64,000 nt of DNA, from NCBI RefSeq assembly GCF_023091745.1, contig NC_068920.1, forward strand, positions 2,170,001 to 2,234,000. The letters run 5' to 3'. This stretch comes from Budorcas taxicolor (lineage: Eukaryota; Chordata; Mammalia; Artiodactyla; Bovidae). The notes below the pieces were generated by a model. It searched no databases. It saw only the letters and a list, made by a program, of their open reading frames with translations, and was not told the DNA's origin. Positions within the stretch are counted from its first letter, which is position 1, and each line of letters starts with the position of its first letter. Below, piece after piece: positions 9,838 to 22,851 of the stretch. The translations under genes and the position numbers were made by a program.

Positions 9838-12800
9838 AAGGGTTTTGGGGTGCTTCTAAGTCTTCCCAGGGGAGTCAGGCCTCGTCTCGAGTGGGGGCAT
9901 GCACGTGCGCTTTCCTCCCGAGCTGCAGCAGTAGGGTCACGCTTCCTGTCATGTGGATCAAGGGATCTGTGTCTTTCCCTCGAGGCTTTCCCTCGAGGCG
10001 TTCCCACGAGGCTTTCCCACAGGGCTGTGCCACGTGCCACCTTGGTGTCAGTCGATCCTCGCCGTGAAAGGCGAGCCAGTGAAGGGAAAAGAGGTTCCTC
10101 TGGAATGGACTGAGACCTCTGGGGGACTCTTGGAATGGTGGCACGACCCTGGAGTTCCTCTCGCCGTTCCTGTTGAGAGGGCCTCCTCGTGAGAAGCGAC
10201 GGGAACGCCGGGAACTCTTTCCCGACGAAGCAGGGAAAGGATCCCTCATCTCGAGCTACCAGGCGGAATCAGGGCGCCTCTGGATGTGGGCGGGACCCTC
10301 GTGTTTCCTCTCGAGTGGAGACGGGTATGTCGGGAAACTTCTTGATTTGCACCAAGGGTGTGAAGGACCCTTTCGAAGTTCCAGAGGTGAGGTGTGATGA
10401 GCCTCGAGATGCCTCAGCGGAAATGGGCCTCATCTCGCCTGAAGTGGAGAACCTCCTGGATTATCTCGAGTTGCGGCAGGTCTTCCCGAGTTACGATGGG
10501 GACCTCACGAACCCGCTCTGGTGGCCTCAGGAAAGGCCCGTCCCAATGCTAGTTGCTAGGGACCCTCTCAGGATTCCTCTCCCGTACATTCCGGGGCCTC
10601 AGACCTTGTGTGGAGTTGGGGCCGGAACCTGAGGATTCCTCTCCAGTGTTGCCATGGATATAGGGTGCATCTGAGTCTCCCCAGGCGACTCAGGCCTCGT
10701 CTCGAGTGGGGACATGCACGTGCGCTTTCCTCCTGAGCTGCAGCAGTAGTGTCACGCTTCCTGTCACGTGGATCAAGGGATCTGTGGCTTTCCCTCGAGG
10801 CTTTCCCTCGAGGCTTTCCCACGAGGCTTTCCCACAGGGCTGTGCCACGTGCCACCTTGCTGTGAGTCGATCCTCGGCGTGAAAGACGAGCCGGTGAAAG
10901 GAGAAGAGGTTCCTCTGGAAAGGACTGAGAACTCTGGGGGACACTTGGAACGGTGGCACGACCCTGGAGTTCCTCTCGCCGTCCCTGTTGAGAGGGCCTC
11001 CTCTTGAGATGCGACGGGAACGCCGGGAACTCTTTCCCGACGACGCAGTGAAAGGATCCCTCATCTCGAGCTGCGAGGCGGAAACGGGGCGCCTCTGGAT
11101 GTGGGCGGGACCCTCGTGTTTCCTCTCGAGTGGAGACGGGTGTGTCGGGGAACTTCTTGATTTGCACCAAGGGTGTGAAGGACCCTTTCGAAGTTCCAGA
11201 GGTGAGGTGTGATGAGCCTCGAGACGCCTCAGCGGAAATGGGCCTCATCTAGCCTGGATGGGAGAACCTCCTGGATTTTCTCGGGTTGCAGCACGTCTTC
11301 TCGAGTTACGACGGGGACCTCAGGGACCCGTTCTGGTGACTTAAGGAAAGGCCAGTCCCCGTGCGAGTTGCTAGGGGCCCTCTCGGGATTCTTCTCCCGT
11401 CCATGCCGGGGCCTAAGACCTTGTGTGGAGTCGGGGCCGGAACCTGAGGATTCCTCTCCAGTGTTGCCATGAATCTTGGGGTGCTTCTGAGTCTCCCCAG
11501 GAGAGTCAGGCCTCGTCTCGTGTGCGGGCATGCACGTGCGCTTTCCTCCCGAGCTGCAGCAGTAGTGTCACGCTTCCTGTCACGTGGATCAAAGGATCTG
11601 TGGCTTTCGCTCGAGGCTTTCCCTCGAGGCTTTCCCACGAGGCTTTCCCACAGGGCTGTGCCACGTGCCACCTTGGTGTGAGTCGATCCTCGGCGTGAAA
11701 GACGAGCCGGCGAAGGGAAAAGAGGATCCTCTGGAATGGACTGAGACATCTGGGGGACTCTTGGAATGGTGGCACGACCCAGGATTTCCTCTCGCCGTTC
11801 CTGTTGAGAGGGCCTATCCTTGAGATGCGACGGGAACGCCGGGAACTCTTTCCCGATGAAGCAGGGAACGGATCCCTCATCTCGAGCTACGAGGCGGAAA
11901 CGTGGCTCCTCTGGATGAGGGCGGGACCCTCGTGTTTCCTGTCGAGTCGAGACGGGTATGTCGGGGAACTTCTTGATTTGCACCAAGGGTGTGAAGGACC
12001 CATTTCGAAGTTCCAGAGCTGAGGTGTGATCAGCCTCGAGAGGACGCCTCAGCGGAAATGGGCCTCATCTCGCCTGGAGGGGGGAACCTCCTGGATTTTC
12101 TCGAGGTGCGGCAGGTCTTCCCGTGTTACGACGGGGACCTCAGGGACCCGCTCTGGTGGCCGCAGGAAAGGCCAGTCCCCATTCGAGTTGCTAGGTGCCA
12201 TCTCGGGAATCCTCTGCCGTCCATGCTGGGGCCTAAGTCCTTGTGTGCAGTCGAGGCCGGAACCTGAGGATTCCTCTCCAGTGTTGCCATGGATCTTTGG
12301 GTGCTTCTGAGTCTCCCCAGGGTAGTCAGGCCTCGTCTTGAGAGGGGGCTTGCACGGGTGCTTTCCTCCCGAGCTACAGAATTAGTGTCACGCTTCCTGT
12401 CACGTGGATCAAGGGATCTGTGGCTTTCCCTAGAGGCTTTCCCGCGAGGCTTTCCCACAGGGCTGTGCCACGTGCCACCTTGGTGTGAGTCGATCCTCGG
12501 TGTGAAAGACGAGCCCGTGACGGGAAAAGAGGTTCCTCTGGAATGGACTGAGACATCTGGGGGACTCTTGGAATGGTGGCACGACCCTGGAGCTCCTCTC
12601 GGCGTTCCTGTTGAGTGGGCCTATCCTTGAGATGCGACGGGAACGCCGGGAACTCTTTCCCGATGAAGCAGGGAACGGATCCCTCATCTCGAGCTACGAG
12701 GAGGAAACAGGGCGCCTCTGGATGTTTGCGGGACCCTCGTGTTTCCTCTCGAATGGAGACGGGTATGTCGGGGAACTTCTTGATTTGCACCAAGGGTGTG

Positions 12801-13894
12801 AAGGACCCTTTCGAAGTTCCAGAGGTGAGGTGTGATCAGCCTCGAGATGCCTCAGCGGAAATGGGCCTCATCTAGCCTGGAGGGGAGAACCTCCTGGATT
12901 TTCTCGAGTTGCGGCAGGTCTTCTCGAGTTACCACGGGGACCTCAGAGACCCGCTCTGTTGGCCTCAGGAAAGGCCTGTCCCCATGTGAGTTGCTACGGG
13001 CCATCTCGGGATTCCTCTCCCGTCCATACCAGGGAGCAAGACCTTGTGTGGAGTCGGGGCCGGAACCTGAAGATTCCTCTTCAGTGTTGCCATGGATCTT
13101 GGGGTGCTTCTGAATCTCCCCGGGGCAGTCAGGCCTCGTCTCCACTGGGGGCATGCACGTGCGCTTTCCTCCCGAGCTGCAGCAGTAGTGTCACGCTTCC
13201 TGTCACGTGGATCAAGGGTTCTGTGGCTTTCCCTCGACGCTTTCACTCGAGGCTTTCCCACAGGGCTGTGCCACGTGCCACCGTGGTGTGAGTCGATCCT
13301 CGGCGTGAAAGACGAGCCGGTGAAGGGAAAAGAGGTTCCTCTGGAATGGACTGAGACATCTGGGGGACTCTTGGAATGGTGGCACGACCCTGGAGTTCCT
13401 CTCGCCTTTCCTGTTGAGAGGGCCTCCTCTTGAGATGCGACGGGAACGCCGGGAACTCTTTCCCGACGAAGCAGGGAAAGGATCCCTCATCTCGAGCTAC
13501 GAGGCGGAAACGGGGCTCCTCTGGATATGAGCGGGACCCTCGTGTTTCCTCTCGAGTGGAGACGGGTATGTCGGGGCACTTCTTGATTTGCACCAAGGGT
13601 GTGAAGGATCCTTTCGAAGTCCCAGAGGTGAGGTGTGATCAGCCTCGACACGCCTCAGCGGAAATGGGCCTCATTTCGACTGGAGGGGAGAACCTCCTGG
13701 ATGTGCTTGAGTTGGGGCAGGTCTTCTCGAGTTACGACGGGGACCTCAGTTACCCGCCCTGGTGGCCTCAGGAAAGAAAAGTCCCCATGCGAGAAGCTAG
13801 AGGCCCTCTCGGGATTCCTCTCCGGTCCATGCTGGGGACTAAGACCTTTTGTGGAGTCGGGGCCGGAACCTGAGGATCCCTCGCCAGTGTTGCC
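9838..13894 (+). repeat. Divergent monomers 13-17, no clear higher-order unit
   Basis: Monomers start at 9838 (the phase mark is mutated to aagggtttt), 10654, 11469, 12289 and 13092. Lengths are 816, 815, 820, 803 and 803. The unit at 11469 is the longest in the window, because of an extra base at 12001 (gacccatttcg) and extra bases in cgagaggacgcctc near 12036-12046. The two 803-bp units lack one 13-bp minisatellite copy. Neighbours differ from each other more than monomers in the higher-order blocks do, and I saw no multi-monomer period here. Confidence 0.75.
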
Positions 13895-16800
13895 ATGGAT
13901 CTTGGGGTGCGTGTGAGTCTCCCCAGGGGAGTCAGGCCTCGTCTCGAGTGGGGGCATGCACGTGCGCTTTCCTCCCGAGCTGCAGCAGTAGTGTCACGCT
14001 TCCTGTCACGTGGATCAAGGGATCTGTGGCTTTCCCTCGAGGCTTTCCTCGAGGCTTTCCCACGAGGCTTTCCCACAGGCCCATGCCACGTGCCTCCTTG
14101 GTGTGAGTCGATCCTCGGCGTGAAAGACGAGCCGGTGAAGGGAAAAGAGGTTCCTCTGGAATGGACTGAGACATCTGGGGGACTCTTGGAATGGTGGCAC
14201 GATCCTGGAGTTCCTCTCGCCGTTCCTGTTGAGAGGGCCTCCTCTTGAGATGTGACGGGAACGCCGGGAACTCTTTCCCGACGAAGCAGGGAAAGGATCC
14301 CTCATCTCGAGCTACGAGGCGGAAATGGGTCTCCTCTGGATGTGGGCGGGACCCTCGTGTTTCCACTCGAGTGGAGACGGGTATGTCGGGGAACTTCTTG
14401 ATTTGTACCAAGGGTGTGAAGGACCTTTCGAAGTTCCAGAGGTGAGGTGTGATCAGCCTCGAGAGGCCTCAGCAGAAATGGGCCTCATCTAGCCTGGAGG
14501 GGAGAACCTCCTGGATGTGCTCGAGTTGGGGCAGGTCTTCTCGAGTTACGACGGGGACCTCAGGGACCCGCTCTGGTGGCCTCAGGAAAGGCCACCACCC
14601 ATGCGAGTTGCTAGGGGCCCTCTGGAGATTCCTCTCCCGTCCATGCCGGGGCCAAAGACCTTGTGTGGAGTAGGGGCCGCAACCTGAGGATTCCTATCCA
14701 GTGTTGCAATGGATCTTGGGGTGCTTCTGAGTCTCCCCAGGGGACTCAGGCCTCGTCTCGTGTGGGGGCATGCACGTGCGCTTTCCTCCCGAGCCCCAGG
14801 AGTAGTGTCACGCTTCCTGTCACGTTGATCAAGGGATCTGTGTCTTTCCCCCAGGCTTTGCCACGAGGCTTTCCCACAGGGCTGTGCCACGTGCTACCTT
14901 GCTGTGAGTCGATCCTCGGCGTGAAAGTTGGGCCGGTGAAGGGAAAAGAGTTTCCTCTGGAATGGACTGAGACATCTGGGGGACTCTTGGAATGGTGGCA
15001 CGACCCTGGAGTTCCTCTCGCCGTTCCTGTTGAGATGGCCTCCTCTTGAGATGCGACGGGAAGGCTGGGAACTCTTTCCCGACGAAGCAGGGAAAGGATC
15101 CCTCATCTCGAGGTTCGAGGCGGAAACGGGGCTCGTCTGGATGTGGGTGGGACCCTCGTGTTTCCTCTCGAGTGGAGATGGGTCTGTCGGGGAACTTCTT
15201 GATTTGTACCAAGGGTGTGAAGGACTCTTTCGAAGTTCCAGAAGTGAGGTGTGATGAGCCTCGAGACGCCTCAGCGGAAATGGGCCTCATCTCGCCTGGA
15301 GGGGAGAACCTCCTGGATATTGGCGAGTTGTGGCAGATCTTCTCGAGGTACGACGGGGACCTCAGGGACACGCTCTGGTGGCCTCAGGAAAGGCCAGTCC
15401 CCATGCGAGAAGCTAGGGGCCCTCTCGGGATTCCTCTCCCGTCCATGGCTGGGCCTAAGACCTTGTGTGGAGTCGGAGCTGGAACCTGAGGATTCCTCTC
15501 CAGTGTTGCCATGGATCTTGGGGTGCTTCTGAGTCTCCCCAGGGGAGTCAGGCCTCGTCTCGAGTGGGGGCATGCACGTGCGCTTTCCTCCCGAGCTGCA
15601 GCAGTAGTGTCACGCTTCCTGTCACGTGGATCAAGGGATCTGTGGCTTTCCCTCGAGGCTTTCCTCGAGGCTTTCCCACGAGGCTTTCCCACAGGCCCAT
15701 GCCACGTGCCACCTTGTTGTGAGTCGATCCTCGGCGTGAAAGACGAGCCGGTGAAGGGAAAAGAGGTTCCTCTGGAATGGACTGAGACATCTGGGGGACT
15801 CTTGGAATGGTGGCACGATCCTGGAGTTCCTCTCACCGTTCCTGTTGAGACGACCTCCTCTTGAGATGGGACGGGAACGCCGGGAACTCTTTCCCGACGA
15901 AGCAGGGAAAGGATCGCTCATCTCGATCTACGAGGCGAAAATGTGTCTCCGCTGGATGTGGGCGGATCCTCGTGTTTCCACTCGAGTCGAGACGGGTATG
16001 TAGGGGAACTTCTTGATTTGTACCAAGGGTGTGAAGGACCCTTTCGAAGTTCCAGAGGTGAGTTGTGATGAGCCTCGAGCCGCCTCAGCAGAAATGGGCC
16101 TCATCTAGCCTGGAGGGGAGATCCTCCTGGATGTGCTCGAGTTGGGGCAGGTCTTCTCGAGTTACGACGGAGACCTCAGGGACCCGCTCTGGTGGCCTCA
16201 GGAAAGGCCAGTCCCCATGCGAGTTGCTAGGGGCCATCTCGGGATTCCTCTCCCGTCCATGCCGGGGCCTAAGACCTTGTGTGGAGTCGGGGCCGGATCC
16301 TGAGGATTCCTCTCCAGTGTTGCCATGGATCTTGGGGTGCTTCTGAGTCTCCCCAGGGGAGTCAGGCCTCGTCTCGAGTGGGCGTATGCAAGTGCGCTTT
16401 CCTCCCGAGCTGCAGCAGTAGTGTCACGCTTCCTGTCACGTGGATCAAAGGATCTGTGGCTTTCCCTCGAGGCTTTCCCTCGAGGCTTTCCCACGAGGCT
16501 TTCCCACAGGGCTGTGCCACGTGCCACCTTGTTGTGAGTCGATCCTCGGTGTGAAAGACGAGCCGGTGTAGGAAAAGAGGATGCTCAGGAATGGACTGAG
16601 ACATCTGGGGGACTCTTGGAATGGTGGCACGACCCTGGAGTTCCTCTCGCCGTTCCTGTTTAGAGGGCCTCCGCTTCAAATGCGACGGGAACCCCGGGAA
16701 TTCTTGCCCGAAGAAGCAGGGAAATGATCCCTCATCTCGAGCTACGAGGCGAACACGGGGCTCCTCTGGATGTGGGCGGGACCCTCGTGTTTCCTCTCGA

Positions 16801-17139
16801 GTGGAGACGAGTATGTCGGGGAATTTCTTGATTTGCACCAAGGGTGTGAAGGACCCTTTCGAAGTTCCAGAGGTGAGGTGTGATCAACCTCGAGACGCCT
16901 CAGCGGAAATGGGCCTCATCTCGCCTGGAGGGGAGAACATTCTGGATATTGGCGAGTTGCGGCAGCTATTCTCGAGGAACGACGGGAACCTCAGGGACCC
17001 GCTCTGGTGGCCTGAGGAAAGGCCAGTCCCCATACGAGTTGCTAGGGGCCATCTCGGGATTCCTCTCCCGTCCATGTCGCGGCCTATGACCTTGTGTGGA
17101 GTCGGGGCCGGAACCTGAGGATTCCTCTCCAGTGTTGCC
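13895..17139 (+). repeat. Two-monomer pattern, monomers 18-21
   Basis: Monomers start at 13895, 14709, 15511 and 16325. The units at 13895 and 15511 (offset 1616) share a minisatellite with one shortened copy (ctttcctcgagg), the unusual ending acaggcccatgcc, tgatttgtaccaagg and a gatgtgctcgagttgggg segment. The units between them differ: the one at 14709 has cgagccccaggagtag and a three-copy minisatellite, while 16325 begins the gggcgtatgca type that recurs as U-type at 18772. The second unit of each pair is therefore not a strict repeat. A weak dimer is the simplest reading. Confidence 0.7.
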
Positions 17140-17955
17140 ATGGATCTTGGGGTGCTTCTGAGTCTCCCCAGGGGAGTCAGGCCTCGTCTCGAGTGGGGGC
17201 ATGCACGTGTGATTTCCTCTCGAGCTGCATCAGTAGTGTCACTCTTCCTATCACGTGGATCAAGGGATCTGTGGCTTTCCCTCAAGGCTTTCCCTCGAGG
17301 CTTTCCCACGAGGTTTTCCCACAGGGCTGTGCCACGTGCCACCTTGGTGTGAGTCCATTCTCGGCATGAAACACGAGCCGGTTAAGGGAAAAGAGGATCC
17401 TCTGGAATGGACTGAGACATCTGGGGGACTCTTGGAATGGTGGCACGACCCAGGAGTTCCTCTCGCCGTTCCTGTTCAGAGGGCCTCTTCTTGAGATGCG
17501 ACGGGAACGCCGGGAACTCTTTCCCGACGAAGCAGGGAAAGGATCCATCATCTCGAGCTACGAGGCGGAAACGGGGCTCCTCTGGATGAGGGCGGGACCC
17601 TCGTGTTTCCTCTCGAGTGGAGACGGGTATTTCGGGGAACTTCTTGATTTGCACCAAGGGTGTGAAGGACCCTTTCGAAGTTCCATAGGTGAGGTGTGAT
17701 GAGCCTCGAGACACCTCAGCGGAAATGGGCCTCATCTCGCCTGGAGGGGAGAACCTCCTGGATTTGCTCGAGTTGGGGCAGGTCTTCTCGAGTTACGACG
17801 GGGACCTCAGGGACCCGCTCTGGTGGCCTGAGGAAATGCCAGTCCCCTTGCGAGTTGCTAGGGGCCATCTCGGGATTCCTCTCCCGTCCATGCCGCGGCC
17901 TATGACCTTGTGTGGAGTCGGGGCCGGAACCTGAGGATTCCTCTCCAGTGTTGCC
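17140..17955 (+). repeat. T-type monomer (22) preceding the T-U-V block
   Basis: This 816-bp unit shares the T markers cgagctgcatcagtagtg and cactcttcctatcacg with the units at 17956 and 20404. It differs by acgtgtgatttcctc and by a gagtccattctcggcatg segment near 17353. It probably duplicated from the neighbouring T unit. Confidence 0.78.
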
Positions 17956-20403
17956 ATGGATCTTGGGGTGCTTCTGAGTCTCCCCAGGGGAGTCAGGCCT
18001 CGTCTCGAGTGGGGGCATGCACGTGTGCTTTCCTCTCGAGCTGCATCAGTAGTGTCACTCTTCCTATCACGTGGATCAAGGGATCTGTGGCTTTCCCTCA
18101 AGGCTTTCCCTCGAGGCTTTCCCACGAGGCTTTCCCACAGGGCTGTGTCACGTGCCACCTTGGTGTGAGTCGATCCTCGGCGTGAAAGGCGACCCGGTGA
18201 ACGGAAAAGAGGTTCCTCTGTAATGGACTGAGACATCTGAGGGACTCTTGGAATGGTGGCACGAGCCTGGAGCCCCTCTCGCCGTTCCTGTTGAGACTGC
18301 CTCCTCTTGAGATGCGACGGGAACGCCGGGAAATCTTTCCCGACGAAGCAGGGAAAGGATCCCTCATCTCGAGCTACGAGGCGGAAACGGGGCTCCTCTA
18401 GATGTGGGCGGGACCCTCGTGTTTCCTCTCGAGTGGAGACGGGTATGTCGGGGATCTTCTTGATTTGCACCAAGGGTGTGAAGGAACCTTTCGAAGTTCC
18501 AGAGGTGAGGTGTGATCAGCCTCGAGACGCCTCAGCGGAAATGGACCTCATCTCGCCTGGAGGGGAGAACCTCCTGGATTTTCTCGAGTTGCGGCAGGTC
18601 ATCTCGAGTTACGACGGAGACCTCAGGGACCCGCTCTGGTGGCCTTAGGAAAGGCCAGTCCCCATGCGAGTTGCTAGGGGCCATCTCGGGATTCCTCTCC
18701 CGTCCATGCCGGGGCCTAAGACCTTGTGTGGAGTCGGGGCCGGAACCTGAGGATTCCTCTCCAGTGTTGCCATGGATCTTGGGGTGCTTCTGAGTCTCCC
18801 CAGGGGAGTCAGGCCTCGTCTCGAGTGGGCGTATGCACGTGCGCTTTCCTCCCGAGCTGCAACAGTAGTGTCACGCTTCCTGTCACGTGGATCAAGGGAT
18901 CTGTGGCTTTCCCTCCAGGCTTTCTCTCGAGGCTTTCCCACGAGGCTTTCTCACAGGGCTGTGCCACGTGCCACCTTGGTGTGAGTCGATCCTCGGCGTG
19001 AAACACGAGCCGGCGAAGGGAAAAGAGGGTCCTCTGGAATGGACTGAGGCATCTGGGTGACTCTTGGAATGGTGGCACGACCCTGGAGTTCCTCTCGTCG
19101 TTCCTGTTGAGAGGGCCTCCTCTTGAGATGCGACGGGAACGCCGGGAACTCTTTCCTGACGATGCAGGGAAAGGATCCCTCATCTCAAGGTACGAGGCGA
19201 ACACGGGGCGCCTCTGGATGTGGGCGAGACCCTCGTGTTTCCTCTCGAGTGGAGACGGGTATGTCGGGGAACATCTTGATTTGCACCAAGGGTGTGAAGG
19301 ACCCTTTCGAAGTTCCAGAGGTGAGGTGTGATCAGCCTCGAGAAGCCTCAGCAGAAATGGGCCTCATCTAGCCTGGAGGGGAGATTATCCTGAATTATCT
19401 CGAGTTGCGGCAGATCTTCTCGAGTTACGACGGGGACCTCAGGGACCCGCTCTAGTGGCCTCAAGAAAGGCCAGTCCCCGTGCGAGTTGCTAGGGGCCAT
19501 CTCGGGATTCCTCTCCCGTCCATGCCGGGGCATAAGTCCTTGTGTCGAGTCGGGGCCAGAACCTGAGGATTCCTCTCCAGTGTTGCCATGGATCTTGGGG
19601 TTCTTCTGAGTCTCCCCAGGGGAGTCAGGCCTCGTCTCGAGTGGGGGCATGCACGTGTGCTGTCCTCGCTAGCTGCAGCAGTAGTGTCACACTAACTGTC
19701 ACGTGGATGAAGGGATATGTGGCTTTCCCTCGAGGCTTTATCTCGAGGCATTCCCAAGAGGCTTTCCCACAGGGCTGTGCCACGTGCCACCTTGTTGTGA
19801 GTCGATCCTCGGCGTGAAAGTCGAGCCGGTGAAGGGAAAAGAGATTCCTCTGAAATGGACTGAGACATCTGGGGGATTCTTGGAATGGTTGCACGACCCT
19901 GGAGTTCCTCTCGCCGTTCCTGTTGAGAGGGCCTCCTCTTGAGATGTGACGGGAACGCCGGGAACTCTTTCCCGAAGAAGCAGGGAAAGGATTCCTCATC
20001 TCGAGCTACGAGGCGGAAACGGGTCTCTTCTGGATGTGGGCGGGACCCTCGTGTTTCCTCTCGAGTGGAGACGGGTATTTCGGGGAACTTCTAGATTTGC
20101 ACCTAGGGTGTGAAGGACCCTTTCGAAGTTCCATAGGTGAGGTGTGATGAGCCTCGAGACACCTCAGCGGAAATGGGCCTCATCTCGCCTGGAGGGGAGA
20201 TCCTCCTGGATGTGCTCGAGTTGGGGCAGGTCTTCTCGAGTTATGACGGGGACCTCAGGGACCCGCTCTGGTGGCCTGAGGAAAGGCCAGTCCCCATGCG
20301 AGTTGCTAGGGGCCATCTCGGGATTCCTCTCCCGTCCATGCCGCGGCCTATGACCTTGTGTGGAGTCGGGGCCGGGACCTGAGGATTCCTCTCCAGTGTT
20401 GCC
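17956..20403 (+). repeat. T-U-V trimer, copy 1 (monomers 23-25)
   Basis: Monomer starts are 17956 (T), 18772 (U) and 19588 (V), each exactly 816 bp. T has cgagctgcatcagtag; U has gtgggcgtatgcacgtg; V has tgtgctgtcctcgc. The whole 2448-bp unit recurs at 20404. T and U match their second copies well. V is less well conserved: at 19693 it reads actaactgtcacg, and its minisatellite reads ctttatctcgagg. Confidence 0.82.
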
Positions 20404-22851
20404 ATGGATCTTGGGGTGCTTCTGAGTCTCCCCAGGGGAGTCAGGCCTCGTCTCGAGTGGGGGCATGCACGTGTGCTTTCCTCTGGAGCTGCATCAGTAG
20501 TGTCACTCTTCCTATCACTTGGATCAAGGGATCTGTGGCTTTCCCTCAAGGCTTTCCCTCGAGGCTTTCCCACGAGGCTTTCCCACAGGGCTGTGCCACG
20601 TGCCACCTTGGTGTGAGTCGATCCTCGGCGTGAAAGGCGAGCCGGTGAACGGAAAAGAGGTTCCTCTGTAATGGACTGAGACATCTGAGGGACTCTTGGA
20701 ATGGTGGCACGAGCCTGGAGCTCCTCTCGCCGTTCCTGTTGAGACTGCCTCCTCTTGAGATGCGACGGGAACGCCGGGAACTCTTTCCCGACGAAGCAGG
20801 GAAAGGATCCCTCATTTCGAGCTACGAGGCGGAAACGGGGCTCCTCTGGATGTGGGCGGGACCCTCGTGTTTCCTCTCGAGGGGAGACGGGTATGTCGGG
20901 GATCTTCTTGATTTGCACCAAGGGTGTGAAGGACCCTTTCGAAGTTCCAGAGGTGAGGTGTGATCAGCCTCGAGACGCCTCAGCGGAAATGGACCTCATC
21001 TCGCCTGGAGGGGAGAACCTCCTGGATTTTCTCGAGTTGCGGCAGGTCATCTCGAGTTACGACGGAGACCTCAGGGACCTGCTCTGTTGGCCTTAGGAAA
21101 GGCCAGTCCCCATGCGAGGTGCTAGGGGCCATCTCAGGATTCCTCTCCCGTCCATGCCGGGGCCTAACACCTTGTGTGGAGTCGGGCCCGGAACCTGAGG
21201 ATTCCTCTCCAGTGTTGCCATGGATCTTGGGGTGCTTCTGAGTCTCCCCAGGGGAGTTAGGCCTCGTCTCGAGTGGGCGTATGCACGTGCGCTTTCCTCC
21301 CGAGCTGCAGCAGTAGTGTCACGCTTCCTGTCACGTGGATCAAGGGATCTGGGGCTTTCCCTCCAGGCTTTCCCTCGAGGCTTTCCCACGAGGCTTTCCC
21401 ACAGGGCTGTGCCACGTGCCACCTTGGTGTGAGTCGATCCTCGGCGTGAAACACGAGCCGGAGAAGGGAAAAGAGGTTCCTCTGGAATGGACTGAGACAT
21501 CTGGGGGACTCTTGGAATGGTGGCACGACCCTGGAGTTCCTCTCGCGGTTCCTGTTCAGAGGTCCTCCTCTTGAGATGCGACGGGCACGCCGGGAACTCT
21601 TTCCCGACGAAGCAGGGAAAGGATCCTTCATTTCGAGCTACCAGGCGTAAACGGGGCTCCTCTGGATGTGAGCGGGACCCTTGTGTTTCCTCTCGAGTGG
21701 AGACGGGTATTTCGGGGAACTTCTTGATTTGCACAAAGGGTTTGAAGGACCCTTTCGAAGTTCCAGAGGTGAGGTGTGATCAGCCTCGACACCCCTCAGC
21801 GGAAATGGGCCTCATCTCGCCTGGAGCAGAGAACCTCCTGGATGTGCTCGAGTTGGGGCAGGTCTTCTCGAGTTATAACGGGGACCTCAGTTACCCGCCC
21901 TGGTGGCCTCAGGAAAGAAAAGTCCCCATGCGAGAAGCTAGGGGCCATCTCGGGATTACTCTCCCGTCCATGCCGGGGTCTAAGACCTCGTGTGGAGTCG
22001 GGGCCGGAACCTGAGGATTCCTCTCCAGTGTTGCCATGGATCTTTGGGTGCTTCTGAGTCTCCCCAAGGCAGTCAGGCCTCGTCTCGAGTGCGGGCCTGC
22101 ACGTGTGCTGTCCTCGCTTGCTGCAGCAGTAGTGTCACGCTTCCTGTCACGTGGATCAAGGGATCTAGGTCTTTCCCTCCAGCCTTTCCCTAGAGGCTTT
22201 GCCACGAGGCTTTCCCACAGGGCTGTGCCACGTGCCACCTTGGTGTGAGTCGATCCTCGGCGTGAAAGACGATCCGGAGAAGGGAAAAGAGGTTCCTCTG
22301 GAATGGACTGAGACATCTGGGGGATTCTTCGAATGGTGGCACGACCCTGGAGTTCCTCTCGCCGTTCCTGTTGAGAGGGCCTTCACTTGAGATGCGACGG
22401 GAAAGCCGGGAACTCTTTCCCGACGAAGCAGGGAAAGGATCCCTCATCTCGAGCTACGAGGCGGAAACGGGGCTCCTCTGGATGTGGGCGGGACCCTCGT
22501 GTTTCCTCTCGAGGGGAGACGGGTATGTCGGGGATCCTCTTGATTTGCACCAAGGGTGTGAAGGACCCTTTCGAAGTTCCAGAGGTGAGGTGTGATCAGC
22601 CTCGAGACGCCTCAGCGGAAATGGACCTCATCTCGCCTGGAGGGGAGAACCTCCCGGATTTTCTCGAGTTGCGGCAGGTCATCTCGAGTTACGACGGAGA
22701 CCTCAGGGACCTGCTCTGTTGGCCTTAGGAAAGGCCAGTCCCCATGCGAGGTGCTAGGGGCCATCTCAGGATTCCTCTCCCGTCCGTGCCGGGGCCTAAG
22801 ACCTTGTGTGGAGTCGGGGCCGGAACCTGAGGATTCCTCTCCAGTGTTGCC
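20404..22851 (+). repeat. T-U-V trimer, copy 2 (monomers 24-28 series: 26, 27, 28)
   Basis: Monomers start at 20404 (T), 21220 (U) and 22036 (V), each 816 bp. The T unit has lost one E-box (cacttgg at 20517). The U-V pair recurs at 22852 with an offset of exactly 1632 bp and very few substitutions over the stretch 20700-22190 versus 22332-23822. The U unit has gcgtaaacggggc and gagcagagaacctcc, both also present in its copy. Confidence 0.82.
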